Assembly (NCBI GenBank): GCA_963678705.1
Contig: OY783217.1
Coordinates: 3,286,001 to 3,350,000 of the forward strand
Source of the DNA: Panorpa germanica
Taxonomy: Eukaryota > Arthropoda > Insecta > Mecoptera > Panorpidae
Reading direction: 5' to 3'
DNA length: 64,000 nt
This document shows, piece by piece, positions 47,371 through 60,345 of the stretch (position 1 is its first letter; the number at the start of each line of letters is the position of its first letter). The notes beneath the pieces are model-generated. The model searched no databases. It had not been told where the DNA came from and saw nothing but the letters and a program-made list of their open reading frames with translations. A program made the translations under genes and the position numbers.

Positions 47371-47651
47371 CAATGTGGTGAAGAAGGAACTTTGGATCAT
47401 ATTATATTTGAATACATAAATTATAGTTTAGAAAGAACAAAATTTAATAGTGAAATATTAGATGTGATTAAAACTTTTCCTGTTAATACTAAATTTTTGT
47501 TAAGTGATTCAAAATTAGTTAGTGAATTATTTAAATTATTAGAAATTTGTAAAATAGTAATAGTGTAAATATTTGTAAAAATGTTTGATGGTGGCTATGA
47601 CGAATAAAAATCCAGGCAAATAAATAAATACATTTAAAAAAAAAAAAAAAC
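47371..47651 (+). pseudogene. 5'-truncated non-LTR retrotransposon 3' end (copy B) with poly-A
   Basis: The frame 47371-47568 reads QCGEEGTLDHIIFEYINYSL, then KFNSEILDVIKTFPVN and a LLSDSKLVSELFKLLEI segment, before its TAA stop. It aligns with copy A at 7253-7470 and is open to the natural C-terminus, about 65 codons. The knuckle cysteine of HIIFEC is changed to tyrosine. The 3' UTR has GTTTGATGGTGGCTATGACG, an AATAAA signal at 47603-47608, and a run of about 16 A at 47635-47650. Sharp 5' truncation plus poly-A is the typical result of incomplete target-primed reverse transcription. No clear target duplication was found. This copy defines the true 3' end of the family. Confidence 0.87.
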
Positions 47652-48029
47652 TTAAAAAAAGAAAGTGTAAAAATAAAACTTACGGTTGTTTTAAAAGTAG
47701 TTTACATTCAGATTCCATGTTATATGTAAGCTCATTTCTAGATCCAAATTATGTGCCTCAAATTGTTGCAAACGCTTGCCTAAAATAAAAAAATTAAATT
47801 AAAACAAAAATGTCACTATCAATTATAGTAAGAGTGTTGAAGTAAGCAGTAATAGGTCCATACGGTTCGCATCAGGTACATTGGGTTTATCCTATCAAAA
47901 GTGGAAGATAAGAGTAACACTACTACAAGAAGAGGGACAACTGACATCGATTATCCAAATGATAATTTCTTATAAATCACATTCCTTTTCATCTTAATTG
48001 AATTGATCTAATTGTATCTAAATTTATGT
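47652..48029. other. Unassigned AT-rich DNA
   Basis: Nothing recognised. Confidence 0.45.
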
Positions 48030-48330
48030 AAATTTCGATTTCTAGGTGAGCACCTGCTCCGATTGCCACATCCTCCGGACGCCCATGGTTATATATAAGA
48101 GACTACATGCACATTCTCATGTAGGCAGAGGTTGTGGTCTACTTTAACGTTTTACCTAACACAATTAGTGCCGCGAGCCACGAATAAGTTTGTTCTGGGT
48201 TACTTCATAGTGCCGCCAGACTTCGTGGAGGCAGGCGTAGCTCGAAACTCGTAGCAACCGTAGACCCAGACCCAACCGACGTAGAGCCGAGAGTGATGCG
48301 GGTAAAGGCATCATAGTAGTAGTTATACCT
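48030..48330 (+). promoter_or_regulatory. GC-richer segment with TATA-like box
   Basis: TATATAAG at 48092-48099 sits between GC-rich upstream sequence (CACATCCTCCGGACGCCCAT) and a downstream GC-richer leader-like stretch with GACCCAGACCCAACCGACG. A TCATGT lies about 27 bp downstream of the TATA box, an acceptable initiator position. The arrangement could be an arthropod core promoter or the U3-R-U5 of a solo LTR. I find no flanking gene, no LTR partner and no primer-binding site, so this is a weak call. Confidence 0.25.
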
Positions 48331-51300
48331 CGTACTGACTACCGTGCATTGCCCGGTACTATTGAGTTAAAACTAGAATGGGGTTTTATTAGGTTAGACA
48401 AGTAAATTGTTTAAGGTTAGAAACGGCTTTAGAACATTTAGCAAACTGACGTGAATACAAATTAATGAAAATCCTTATACTCCTACGACGGACGATGGAC
48501 GACGAACTGTAGGAGCGGAAGGAGGTGAAGCGGGGTACGGGGGAGGCAACGGTGAAATGTTAAACTTTGTAACCATGGGTAAATCTAAACACATAACTCT
48601 TAAGTAAGCGTGCAGCGCGTGCGACTATTGTCGATGCTTTTATTTGTAAAAGATGCATTTGTATATGCAGAACTGTAGGCGGTATACACATTGGTTTATA
48701 TTGGCTAATGATTCAGATGTGGTACATTGATATATTGTAACTCTTGGAGGATTTAAGAAATCAGGCCAAATTTCTATTGGCTATATTGTATCGCCTTTTG
48801 ATGGAGCTATATCTTACCGTACCGTGCTTTAAGCACCGACAGTGCTCAGGGAAGGAGCGATAAAGGGCTGCTGAGTGTTAATGTTATTATAGAATAAATA
48901 TTATATAAAACGCTAGTATTATTATAAATTTACTGCAACCCACTAATAATTCAATTTCTTAAATATAATTACAAAATTTTACTTTTTAATAAGCACTGTA
49001 ACAGAAATATTATATTAATTTTTTATACAACCCTTTGTAGTTTAATTTAGAGAGGTAAACTGAAAGCGAATTGCGTTTTTGTATTTATATATTGTCTCAC
49101 TCTCAGACGAGGGATTACTTAGTGTAAATAAAGAACCATACTTTAAAACATAATTGTCAAGTCTCAGACTTTACTCAAGGTATAATAATAATTTTCGTAA
49201 GTACATTACGAATGGAACTGCATTGAAAATGTAATAACACAATATATATAAAAAATATTAAATAAATAAAATAAAAAAATGTTAAGAATAAAAATTGAAT
49301 TTAATCGAAGTGAACAGAGAGATAAATTTCTTTTTCCTTTCTAAGTCAATACTTTTATATATTTTTTTATTTTTACAATTTTGTTTTATGTTTTTTTTTT
49401 CTTTGCGTTATTCTTTTCTCTTTACGTGAAAAAACAGATCCGACTTATTCGGGTGCATGGTACTTTAGGTATATAAAAAAAAGGTTACGCGGTGCCAAAG
49501 CGCGGGGTCAGGGGTCGCACTGTGTATGCCCAACACCCAGATCAGAGTATATGTTTTAATACTGACAATACATATATAAAATAAGGTTATATTGTTACTT
49601 TGTCATTGAGTTTGTAATAGAATAAAGGTATTTGTTTAAATACTGTACTACCATATTCACTAACGGTCTTACACTCACTTGCAATCTTCAGAGGTCTTAT
49701 TTTGGGCGAAAGGAATATTATTATAAAATGAACCTTAACTAAACCTGTTATAAATTCATTAGTTTCATTATTCAATGCCTGAAAATGTTGGATGGTCTAT
49801 AATACAATTCAGAACGTGATTCTACAAGCAATCTCAATTAGACCCCTAACTTTTTAAGACTCACCGTTAGTTTTAGACTTTAGCAAAGCAATGGCTTAAA
49901 AGAGTTATTCGGACTCGGTAATGTTTTATCAAAATACGGAATTCAGATTTCTTCATTGTTTTGAAAATTACAAAAGTAGTCTCACTAAAACCAAGCTAAC
50001 TAGTAAAGAAATGGTTAGAATGTTATCATTTTTCAACACATGTCGTTTGAAAGTTGGTACTATCTAAAAATCATATGCATTTATCAATTGTGGCGCCATC
50101 TATATGTCATTCTACATACTTATTGAGTGATGTGTTATCTGTTATTAAAATAAATACTAAATTTAAACACAATTTCTAATATTTCACTTACAATTTTAAA
50201 GATATTGAATACTACACCATTTTTCTTTACAGAACCCAGAAAAATGATTATACTATATGATAATATTTGTTTGAGTGTTTTCTATATAAATTGGATAATT
50301 TCAAAAGTAAAATTACCCAAAAACCGAACGTGAAAAACAGATGTTTATTTTATGACTTACTGTTTCGTAATATTTTATATTCGAATTTTTATTTATTGTG
50401 GATTTTTTTCAATTTATTCAAGTTCAAATTACTGTAATATTTTTTTACATCCAACAATTTTGATCTATTGAAATTTGTATGATTTATTTTCAATAAAAGA
50501 TAATTCATTTAAGCAATACTACTTTGTAATTTGGTGAGAATAACATTAAAACAATAAATTATTACCAAAATAAATAAAGTGTGTAAACAGCTCTGATATA
50601 AATTCAACTAAATTTGCTTTTAATAATATTTTTATGGCATTACCTTGTTACGACCGTTACACCAGTATTATATCTAGACCGTAATACAACGTAGGTAGAC
50701 ATGTATGAGTATACGACACTACTCTGAGATAAAATCAAGCTAGGTTTAAGTATAGTAATTTCCGCTAAAAGAACATTCACGGTTGTTATATTTTATGACA
50801 CCCGCCTTAGCAACAGCTATCGTAGCTCCAGCTAACGGCAACACTTAACGACAAGGGCTACCTTCTAATTACCGCACGTTTTATACGATTAATTAATTTT
50901 TAACTACATGCTAATAAAATGTATGTTATTTATAAATTGATTGAATGAGTGTAATAGTATATTAAGTATATATAAGGCCTGCTATCTGATTCTTTAGAAG
51001 TTATAGAACGTACTTCTCATACTGCAATCGTATATTTTAACCAAACAAATACATGCTACAACGCTTTACCTATCCGAACCTTGTAAATGTAATCAGCCGG
51101 CTCAGATTGGAAGGGAATGCAACAGTCTCTTTCATAACAGTGGTGTATCGATAAAAATTAAAGTAAACGTCATAATAAATTATTTTAGTGTTAAACAATT
51201 CCAATACACCCTACAGTACACAAGTTGACTTGGCGTACTATCGTATCGGTACCTGGTTTGTATGTATTGTGACACAACACATGCAAAGACACAGAAGTCG

Positions 51301-51582
51301 GTGACGGTAACGTTACAAGTATACGATTCCAATGTAAGTTCAGCCTAAGTTTTTTGATCCATCATTACATATCGGTCATAAATATTATTAGGAACTATCA
51401 TGAGGTAATGTATAGTACTGGCCATTATTTAGAACAATTTTGCATTCGGTTTTATATATTTTTATATAACGGCATCAAATAAAGAACATTAATGGTTGTA
51501 TCTGCACAACGATTTCTCGATGACAAAATATTTTGTTTGAATCATAACGCTTACGTATTCAGGTTTATTTTGCTTATTTTAT
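48331..51582. other. Unassigned DNA
   Basis: No gene or RNA recognised. GC-richer patches at 48480-48560 and 49480-49545 and the region 50640-50850 are free of obvious repeats but carry no motif I can name. Confidence 0.4.
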
Positions 51583-51990
51583 TTGCTATTTTATAACAAA
51601 AATATATCACTTTTGTCATATAAAATGATACTTAGATATCTGCATGTGCATTGCAAATATAATAAACTATTTTTATCTGTTTTATTTCGAACGCTTACTT
51701 TGCATATTTATTACAAACATTGTGGTATTAATTTGTTTATGTCCAATTATGTGTTTGAAAACTTTCCTAATTTACATTCTGGTAAAATTAGAGAGAATTT
51801 ATTTAGTGTTGGTGAAGAGATTATACATAAACCATGTATGTTGCAAAAGTTTAAAATAGTATTACGTTTAACGAATAAAATAAAATCTGTTTGGAATTAT
51901 TTTTACACAATTTCGTGGATTATTATTAAGAAAGGTGTACCTTTAAAAAAGAAAATCAAATTAAGTGCGCCTTATATAGCCTATAATTAA
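51583..51990 (+). other. Unrecognised 135-codon open frame, doubtful
   Basis: An ATG-to-stop frame of 135 codons, rich in I, K, L, N, Y and F, as any open stretch of this AT content would be. The segment NLHSGKIRENLFSVGEEIIH looks the most protein-like, but no domain, signal sequence or splice context is recognisable. A second frame of 71 codons overlaps it (51644-51859). Probably chance, possibly a degraded transposon ORF. Confidence 0.15.
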
Positions 51991-53059
51991 GAGCTATGAT
52001 CTAATAACAAACCTCATTTTTCGGAATGTATTTTAGTAACAGATATTTGTTTAGGGTTAGGTCTTATTTGTCGATGTAGAATATTTTTTTATAGTAAATT
52101 TGATTTTTAAATACTATAAGGAGGTTCGCTTTGGGATAAATTGTGCATGTAGTTAAATTTATGCTTTTTAAAAACTATACATATATATATATATATATAA
52201 AGGAGAACAATGAGAAAATACTTCCATCATTAATATATACTCGTAATTATTCGCATTGAAAGCGGTTGGTTAAAGGGTCTCATTAATACGTTTTGTTCTT
52301 AATATCATTAGTGTGTTTGAAATCTTAATTACTGGTTAGAGCTAAGAGTCAGGTGGTTTCGTATACATGTAGATACACCGACTTGTATAGGTCTGTCACA
52401 ATACATGCAGACATGAAATACCGTGTATAAGAATACAAAAAATATTTATCTTTCTTTCTTACTTTATATATCTCAAAAATAATATACGACATTTACAAAT
52501 GTATAAAAGATAACACATATTAATAAAACATGTTCCTCTTGAAACGTTTATATAATAAATATATACATATGCCTATACAACCAAGTCTAGAAGTACGAGT
52601 TATATTGTATATGTATAGTATATACAAAAATAAGAAAATGTTAAGTAAAAACGTAAGTCATAAATTAGTTCATACAAAAGTTTCAGTTTTAGGAAACACC
52701 GAGGTCATTTATCTCTGCCTCGAGATTTTCTGAATTAGATGTGAATTCTGGATTTAATATGTGGACTAGAAACCAGAAAACAGAAAGACTGAAGGCTACA
52801 ACTAATATTGCGCTTTGGTTTTCTATTTATAGTTTTCAGTTATGTTTTGCAATGCATAGCTGCACAAATAGAACAAAATATTGACTTAGAAGCGTACAAT
52901 GATATTTATATAGATATATATATTCAACTGTTTTTCAGTCCTGAAAGAGACCTACTGAGAGAATTATAAGAACTTTGGGAAAAAGGTATTGCTGTACTTC
53001 ATTGGAGTACTAAATTTAACTTTTCCTGGGTACCAAATTCAAAGTTATTTAATCTTAAA
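51991..53059. other. Unassigned AT-rich DNA
   Basis: Contains a (TA)n run at about 52180-52199. No gene recognised. Confidence 0.45.
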
Positions 53060-53430
53060 CGTTAAAGCACATGAAAGAGACATGCGATTGTAAAATAAAG
53101 AGTGAAAAGAAGATAGAGCAGCTAGTGAGAAGAAAAGAGGTGGATGGTGGAAGTAGAGAGAAGAAAGAAGGAAGTAGTCGAAAGAAGAGAGCAACAGTGA
53201 GAGGGAAAAGAAAAGAAATGAAGTATGTAAGGAAATTAACTGTTGATAAGAGACAAAGAAAGAAGGAGATGAATAGCAAAGCAGAAAAGAAGATAGAGAA
53301 CTGATGAGAGGAGTAAGAGAAGAGGAAGAAGATGGATGGCAGAGATACAGAAAGGAAAGAAGAAGAGAGAGAAAATGAGGGAGGAGGGAGTTTAAAATGG
53401 TGAAACAGAGGAGTATAGGACAGAAAAAGT
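53060..53430 (+). repeat. GA-rich repeat tract with tandem sub-units
   Basis: Purine-rich on the plus strand. GAAAAGAAGATAGAG occurs at about 53104 and again at about 53284, each followed 30-45 bp later by a GGATGG core (GGTGGATGGTGG at 53139, GATGGATGGCAGAG at 53331). This indicates two units about 180-190 bp apart. The core is shared with 26999-27112 and the inverted tract at 33000-33480. Open frames on both strands here (minus 53055-53435, plus 53071-53304) follow from the base bias. Confidence 0.65.
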
Positions 53431-55992
53431 GACACGAGGAAAAAATTATTTAAATTTGCATATCAATAGTATATTTAAAGACATAAAATAAAAATAATTA
53501 TGGTTTGATTTTTAGTATTTTAATCAGAGACCATTTATAGTTTACAAGATATAAGCCCAATATTTTGTGCTATTTTCGATCGCTATGAATTTCGTAAAGA
53601 CCTACTTTATACTGTATAGTTCCAGTTACAAATTACGGGAGAAGCTATGCAATTACACTAATATTTAAATAAAAACAAAAACCTAATCATACAATAAAGC
53701 ATTGGAATAATACATTTTAATTAGCAGTAGCTACTAATTTGTACTACATCCATTATATATTTTAATTAATTTACAAATTGATAATTGATAATACACATTA
53801 TAATATTTACTGTTTAATAATAAATAAATTAGATGTCGTTTCTATTTCAGTAGTAATTACAAAAGCATTTGTTATTATTGTTTATTTCATGCAAATATGT
53901 GTATTTACCGAATTGCAAATTACGGAAACCACTAGTTTACTAATTAATAGAATATATTAGTATTTGTTAATATGATATTTTAATTAAAAATGTTAAAACC
54001 TGTTTCATATAAATATAACAGTGAAGAACAAAACACTATTCGGTATTACTTTATTATATACTGTCGGTTCCCGAATAATGCGGTATAGCATGAAATCGCA
54101 TTATAGGAATATCTACATAAAGCTAGAGATCCGAACTCTAAAGTAGTGATACTCGATAATTTACAAATAAGGATTTAAATGATATTTTTTCAAGTACTTT
54201 TTGTGAACCTGAAATAACCTTAAATCTTAAATTAAAATTTCAAAAAGAAAAACTCAACGCATTGAGAAATTTCCGAAATTTATACAACTTTAAATATAAA
54301 ACTTATGTACTCGTATTATAAAGTTATATTCCAGTAAACACTATAAATATAAGAAATAATAGTTTTTAAAAACAATTATCTTTGTGCCAAGTACAACACT
54401 TAAGTAAAACCTCTCAACGACGCTCTCAGTCGCTGCTACGTCGCGTCGTAGACCTCTGGTGGTGTAGAAGCGTAGCATGGGGTAACACCACAGCTGATAA
54501 CATGACAAATGAACACCATTATTTCACAATTTTTTTATTTTTTTTTATTCGAATAACAGAAATCTCAGGGCTCGTACACGAAAATGTACTTTTAAACTAC
54601 AATTCATCACATACTTCATGTTAAATGCATTTTTCATTAAAGTTTACAATGCAGTTCATACTTTATAACCGTTTTATTATTTTGTACTAAATCAGTGAAT
54701 AACAGACTGAGGTCTTGTGTCGGACAATTAAAAATAAAACGTTATCTAAAAATATATCTTACAACATGTGCGATAGAAACGTATATCTTTAATATATAGA
54801 AATATATTATAAAATTTTTAAATAAACCAGGTACAAAATTGTCTTATAGAACAAGATTCACACTTGTTTTGCATTCTCATTTGTTAGCTTACTAAAAACT
54901 AATTAAAGTGCTATATTGCTTTGAATTTTCTACTATATATTAGAAATTTTACATATCGACGATGGGCGAAGACAAACTAGAGAAACAGAGTTAGTCTGTG
55001 AATCTAAGAAGTCATTAAGAAAAAATTGAAATAGTAATAGTACTTAATTTGTTACAGATTGTTGAGGTCATTACCACCTGTTCTTTTAATTTTAAGTTAT
55101 AGTATTAATTTTATATTTTAGTCTTAAATTGTATGTTTTAGTCAAAACACAGTATTTTAGTTTTAATTTTTAATTTTCATATTTTATATGAACTGTTATT
55201 TTTAATATTTTGCTATACTTCTTTGACAGATTATAGGTTATACATACTCGACTCATAAAAAAGAACACTGTGTTAAAGAATGCATTCTTCTAAAACTAAA
55301 ACATATGCTATACTATTCTTGCAACTAAAAAATAAAATAAAAACTAAAACTATATGAGCAACTCGGAATAATAGTTTTAATTAAAATTCTCAAAACTGAC
55401 CCTTTTTTTTATAAATTTATCAACACTGTACTGATTATATTCTGTACGTACTTATTTTAAAAATGTTATATATTTTAGAAAAATGAACTCTACAATCTGA
55501 TTTGACATATTTTATAAATTACTATGCAGTTCGTCAACTGAATTTCACAAAAATACGATATGTCATTTCTTTTGATTTAACATTATATCATGAATCAAGT
55601 TATTTCATAAAATGCATAATAACATAGATTTAAACAGCGATACTACACCAGCAGTCATTCAGTGAAACGGATCGCGTTACAAGCAGTTTTACAGACACAT
55701 TTTTCAGCCATTATACTGCTTTAAGTATATGTAAAGAGCGGGAAATTTAAAAATTATTAATCCAGAAGAAAACAGACACACAAACCTATCTCCCCATTCC
55801 AGTCATCCCGATTCGGTGCAAATAAGTAACTATCCACTTAAATAATACTAAAATCCACTTGACGCGACGTAATAAAATTAGTGTAATTAAAAATTTGGTA
55901 ATTTACTTGGTTCCATTGTGTGTTTAAAAAGTTGAAAATTTATTTTCGTTATTATATAATTGATATTTTATATTGCAAGTATTTTATAAATT
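53431..55992. other. Unassigned AT-rich DNA
   Basis: A GC-richer patch at 54410-54510 (ACGTCGCGTCGTAGACC) falls in an 80-codon frame without a recognisable domain. The part at 55630-55910 has low repeat content and several TAAT words. No gene recognised. Confidence 0.4.
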
Positions 55993-56668
55993 ACTAGCTT
56001 TTACCCCCGTCGCAAGCGACGTCTGTCTTTTGTGTATGGCTTTAAATTCATGTCAAATGTAATTTCCATTTTAAAATTCAAATATTTAACTTGTTCTATA
56101 TAAAATTTACATACAAAAATAAATAATTTTTCATATAAATTGACTAAGAAAATATATTTTTTTTAACAAAATAAAAAATATTTTCAATTTATGCGTTATT
56201 TGACTAACAATTTTTTTTAAATTTGGGATTTTTTTGTTCGATTCGTAAATAAGTTATTAAGGGTAGCTTATATACAAAATTTCAAGTTTTTTGCACAATT
56301 TTTACTTTCGGCAAAACTGCCCCCGTGCCCCCAAATAAAATTTTGAAATTTTGAATTTTCTTTTATTAATAATATACTTAATTATTCTAGAACCCAGAAT
56401 ATGAACTTCCTTTAACGTTCCCTACCGAGCCCCCGAATTTCTTCAACCCATCCTTTTTCAATTTTTAAATTTCTAATTTTTGAGATTTGTCAGCATTGAA
56501 TACCCTAATACACATGCAAACTTTTAACTTTCTATCTTTTACGAATTAAAAGTAATACACCAAAAAGTGCTCACTTTTTTTCAGTTTTTCCAAAATTACG
56601 GGTTTCCAGGAAATTCAGGGGACGCCAAAAGTCTTACAATTTTTTTCTGTTTAAAGTCTCTTTTAAAG
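55993..56668 (+). repeat. ACTAGCT-type interspersed repeat, tandem unit 1 (3' truncated)
   Basis: Begins ACTAGCTTTTACCCCCGTCGC and shares its whole length with unit 2 at a period of about 676 bp: TTTTCAATTTATGCGTTATT, CTGCCCCCGTGCCCCCAAAT and GGGTTTCCAGGAAATTCAGG. It stops shortly after the AAGTCTTACAATTTTTTTCTG segment and lacks the last ~125 bp present in unit 2. Noncoding. Confidence 0.85.
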
Positions 56669-57471
56669 TCTAGAGTTTACCCCCGTCGCAACACGACGTC
56701 TTTTTGGCGTGTATCATTTGAATCCAATAAAATAATTTGTAATTAAATTTCATATTTAACTGTTCTATTTTTAAATTGAAATAATAAATAAACTCGCGCA
56801 CATATACACACATATAAATTGACTAAAAAGATATTATTTTTTTATCAAAATAAAAAATATTTTCAATTTATGCGTTATTTGACCAACTTTTTTTCAAAAT
56901 TTGGGATTTTTTTTTTCGATTCGTAAATAAGTTACCAAGGTTAGCCTATATACAAAATTTCAACTTTCTAGCACAATTTTTACTCTCGGAAAATACTGCC
57001 CCCGTGCCCCCAAATAAAATTTTGAAATTTTGAATTTTTTTTTATTAATAATATACTTAATTATTCTACAATCCAGAATATGAACTTTCTCCAAAGTTCC
57101 CTACCGGGCCCCCGAATTTCTTCAACCCCCCCTATTTCAATTTTTGAATTTCTAATTTTTGAGAAATGTCAACATTGATTACCTTAATACAGATGCAAAA
57201 TTTCAACTTTCTATCTCTTACCAACTCAAGGTAATACAGCAAAAAAGGGCTCACTTTTTTTCCAGTTTTTTCAAAATAACGGGTTTCCAGGAAATTCAGG
57301 GAAAAATCCGGGGACGCCAAAAGTCTTAGAATTTTTTTCTCTACGAAATAGGCAATTTTCAAAAACTTCCCTGGAGCCGTTTTCGAGATGCCATACAAAA
57401 TTCGAACCAAACATATAAGAATATAAGAATATAAGAACACAAATATACACCTGGGACATTATAATATAGGA
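56669..57471 (+). repeat. ACTAGCT-type interspersed repeat, tandem unit 2 (full 3' end)
   Basis: Begins TCTAGAGTTTACCCCCGTCG and extends to an end with AGCCGTTTTCGAGATGCCAT, three ATATAAGA units (57413-57437) and ACATTATAATATAGGAT. This terminal form is common to many arthropod repeats of this type. A box-B-like motif is present in reverse orientation near the start (TTTGAATCC at 56708-56716), as in the fragment at 13979-14041. Minus-strand open frames inside (57132-57440) are incidental. Confidence 0.85.
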
Positions 57472-57489
57472 TTTTCATTTTTCGTTGCC

Positions 57490-57572
57490 AAATACATTCG
57501 CAAAAAATTCGCATAATCTATTGCGAATGCGAGTATTAAACAAGATGCGAATATTTGCGAATGCGAATGTTT
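57490..57572. repeat. GCGAAT/ATTCGC motif cluster
   Basis: Within about 80 bp, GCGAAT or its complement ATTCGC occurs seven times (ATTCGC twice, then GCGAAT five times, including ATTTGCGAATGCGAATG). The arrangement is part inverted, part direct. It lies just outside the end of the tandem interspersed repeat. Confidence 0.7.
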
Positions 57573-60059
57573 ATCAGGCTGTCACATAAGCTGGTTTTTC
57601 TTTATTGCTAACTAAATTTGGCTAAAAGTCTCTTCTATAGTTACCAGGTTTAAGCGTATCTGAACAATTTAATATAAAAAACCAAAATCTTCTCGACATT
57701 ATAAAATAACAATAAAAAATATCATTTTGTTCATTTGAAACTCTATTTGACGAGTTACGTTCTATCAACTGGCAACTGCTACTGCTCTCCCTCCTCCTCC
57801 TCCTCCTACTCCAGTATGAAATAGGTATTTAAATTCAATGAAGAGGTTCATCTATTCGTTGTCGTAGGTACCAGCAAAATAGTGAGAGAGTGAGTGGGAC
57901 AAGGGGAGTGTTATACACCAAATGCATATAAAGAAAGTAGCGAACCCAGTACCTCCCTCATGGCACGACTACCCACAGATCTTTTTACTGAGTTTATAGC
58001 TTTATTTCCTGCTTACATGTTTCGCTATGGTTACCAACTTGGAGCATAGCACCTTTATTTTTATTTATCTGAAAATAACGTCGACACAGCTGACACTTTT
58101 CTATCTATATTTTGTCAGTGTGTCTGGAATATTCTATATAATATATTTTATTAGATGTAATAGAACGGAGAGGTTCATTACATCATGAATATTAGATTTG
58201 ATGTAATTGAAAAATATTCGTTAAATAATTGGACATGGATTTTGTCTGTATTTAGGAAAATCTGTCGTTAATAGGACCGTGATCTTGATTAAACTGGCTG
58301 ACGCATAGTGTGGCCGATGTTGGAACTAAGTGTGTCAATATCATGTGTCCAACGTTCGTGTTGGAAGAGTTCAGGCTGTTTTTCTACCCCCACCACACAC
58401 TTGATTTACATGTCATGCACTCCTGCATGAATCGCTCAACATTGGAAGGTTTTACACTTGAAAGTTTCTTTATTTACTTGAAAGTTTTTGTTAAACAGTG
58501 TCAGTGTCAATAATATCAACAAATTAATAAAATAAATAAATCATTCGGATCAAACATTCGTTCCACCGTGTAGTAGGAAAGTTGTCATGTCAATCTTCCA
58601 ATATTTGACTCACACAGCATTTGAATCAAACGGATTATTAATGAATAATTATTTCTCATTTATTAATAATATTTTGTTCAGTTTTTTAATAAAAACAATC
58701 TTAATTATACTAGCTACTTGTAGTAGTAGTAATGGAAACAACTACAAATTGTTTTTATTCCTTTTTCGCAAAAAGAAGTAAGAAAATATTTTGTCAATGA
58801 AAACTAATATTATTCTTAAATTATTTCAAAACATTTAGTAATTTTCTTTCGACTATACTTTTGTTAAAAACGGATATTTCAATCGCAATAAAATTTTTAA
58901 CACTCCACATATTTGGCAATCGTTTTATGATTTGGGATTAAAGATACACTGTTGTGTAATGTGAGGCTGTGCTATGATGTGCAAGTGCAACCATGCATTA
59001 GTAGATTTTTATAGTTTCATAATCACGTTAACCCACATGCCTGGATGGTGCTGATATTATATTTTTAAAATACAACAAATTAATGATATCCTTGATTCTA
59101 TATCTGCATTTTTATTGTTCACTGCATTTTAATATATTTAAATAATAAATAATTTGACTATGACGTAACAAGAGCGGGGGAATGTGACGGAAAATAAAGT
59201 AGCTCTTTAACTTTTAAGAAACTTTTTACATTGTATTCCTCATTGAATGGCCTGATGAAACATTGTGCGCTAATCCGTATACGACCCCTAAGACATTTGG
59301 AGCACTTTGTTATTTAATATTATGTAAAAATTAAAGTATTATTATTAAATTATAGTAATGTGACGTCATATGTGTTTAAAAATTACAGAAATTATCTCTT
59401 TAAACTTTTATATGTCCATTTGATAATGTCATTATTATAAAGAGTTTAGGACTGAAGAATCTGCCTAATTGATGTATAAGAATTATTCATCATTGTTCCC
59501 TATCTCTATCAATTCGATACACTGAACAGTCAACGGGAACAAATAAAAGTTTTAAATAAAATCTAATTTAGTTGAATATAATTACATTTTCTTTAACATA
59601 CAAAGTTTTAATTATAAAATTTAAATACAAAAGAACAGTGTACTATTCTATCAGACACATAAATTGATCAATTACTTAATTTAATTATACTTGAATAAAA
59701 CTTGTTAAGAAAGTTTTAGTCAAACAGATAAAAAAAAAATGTTCAAAATTTTGTAAAACCTGAAATACTTTTTTTCTTCTATTTATTAAGCTTCTGTATT
59801 TTTTAATTAAATTATTTATTCAGGTTTCATCACCTTTTGTTTTTTTTAACGAAACGAAAATTCTAATAAACTAAATTGATGTCTGGATTTTATTGGTGAA
59901 GCATATTTATTAATGAGATCAGAATATCTCGCAAGACAATGGGATCTCAGCAGATATTAAAATTCAGTAAAGGAGCGTCTCCACTAGGGCAACATTAAAT
60001 ATTTTAATATAATACGTAAATTTGTGATATTACTTTATTTATATGTTTAACATTAGTAG
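57573..60059. other. Unassigned AT-rich DNA
   Basis: Contains a (CTC)n trinucleotide run at 57787-57806. No gene or RNA recognised. Confidence 0.45.
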
Positions 60060-60345
60060 CTTAAGGGGCAATACCTAACACCTCACTTAATAAGTTCGCA
60101 CCATTATTGAGAAATTCATGATTTTTAGATCGTACTAATCTTCAAGCAATATGTGTTTAAATTTCATGACATTTAGACTATTACTTAACAAGATACAGTG
60201 GTTTTAGTGACACTACTTTTGCAATATTCAAAGAAAAAATCTGAATTTCGTGTGTTGATTTGCCTCGATGGATTGCTTTGCTTGAAAGGTAGTTTTTCAC
60301 AGTAAAAAGCAATTGGTTTGTCTTAAACAGTGATACTTATTGAAG
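60060..60345 (+). pseudogene. mariner 5' region and transposase N-terminal relic
   Basis: The frame at 60231-60260 reads KKKSEFRVLI, matching the start of irritans-type mariner transposases (M-E-K-x-E-F-R-V-L-I). After frame disruption, GATTGCTTTGCTTGAAAGG and TCACAGTAAAAAGC resemble the following H-C-F-L-x-G-K and T-x-x-K-x-W-L codons. Upstream sequence from about 60060 (AAATTCATGATTTTTAGATC, GATACAGTGGTTTTAGTGACAC) looks like mariner 5' untranslated sequence. No catalytic residues remain in readable form downstream. This piece is the N-terminal end of a different copy from the one at 26515-26720, which is a C-terminal piece. Confidence 0.55.

Noticed and set aside
53055..53435. 126-codon minus-strand open frame and an overlapping lysine/glutamate-rich plus-strand frame
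   Set aside because: Same explanation: a strongly purine-biased tract belonging to the GA-rich family.
54382..54624. 80-codon plus-strand frame in a GC-richer patch
   Set aside because: The first part is arginine/serine-rich because of CG-rich words, and the rest is phenylalanine-rich from T runs. No domain and no supporting signals.
57132..57440. 102-codon minus-strand open frame
   Set aside because: Lies wholly inside unit 2 of the tandem interspersed repeat and is disrupted in unit 1, so there is no coding constraint.
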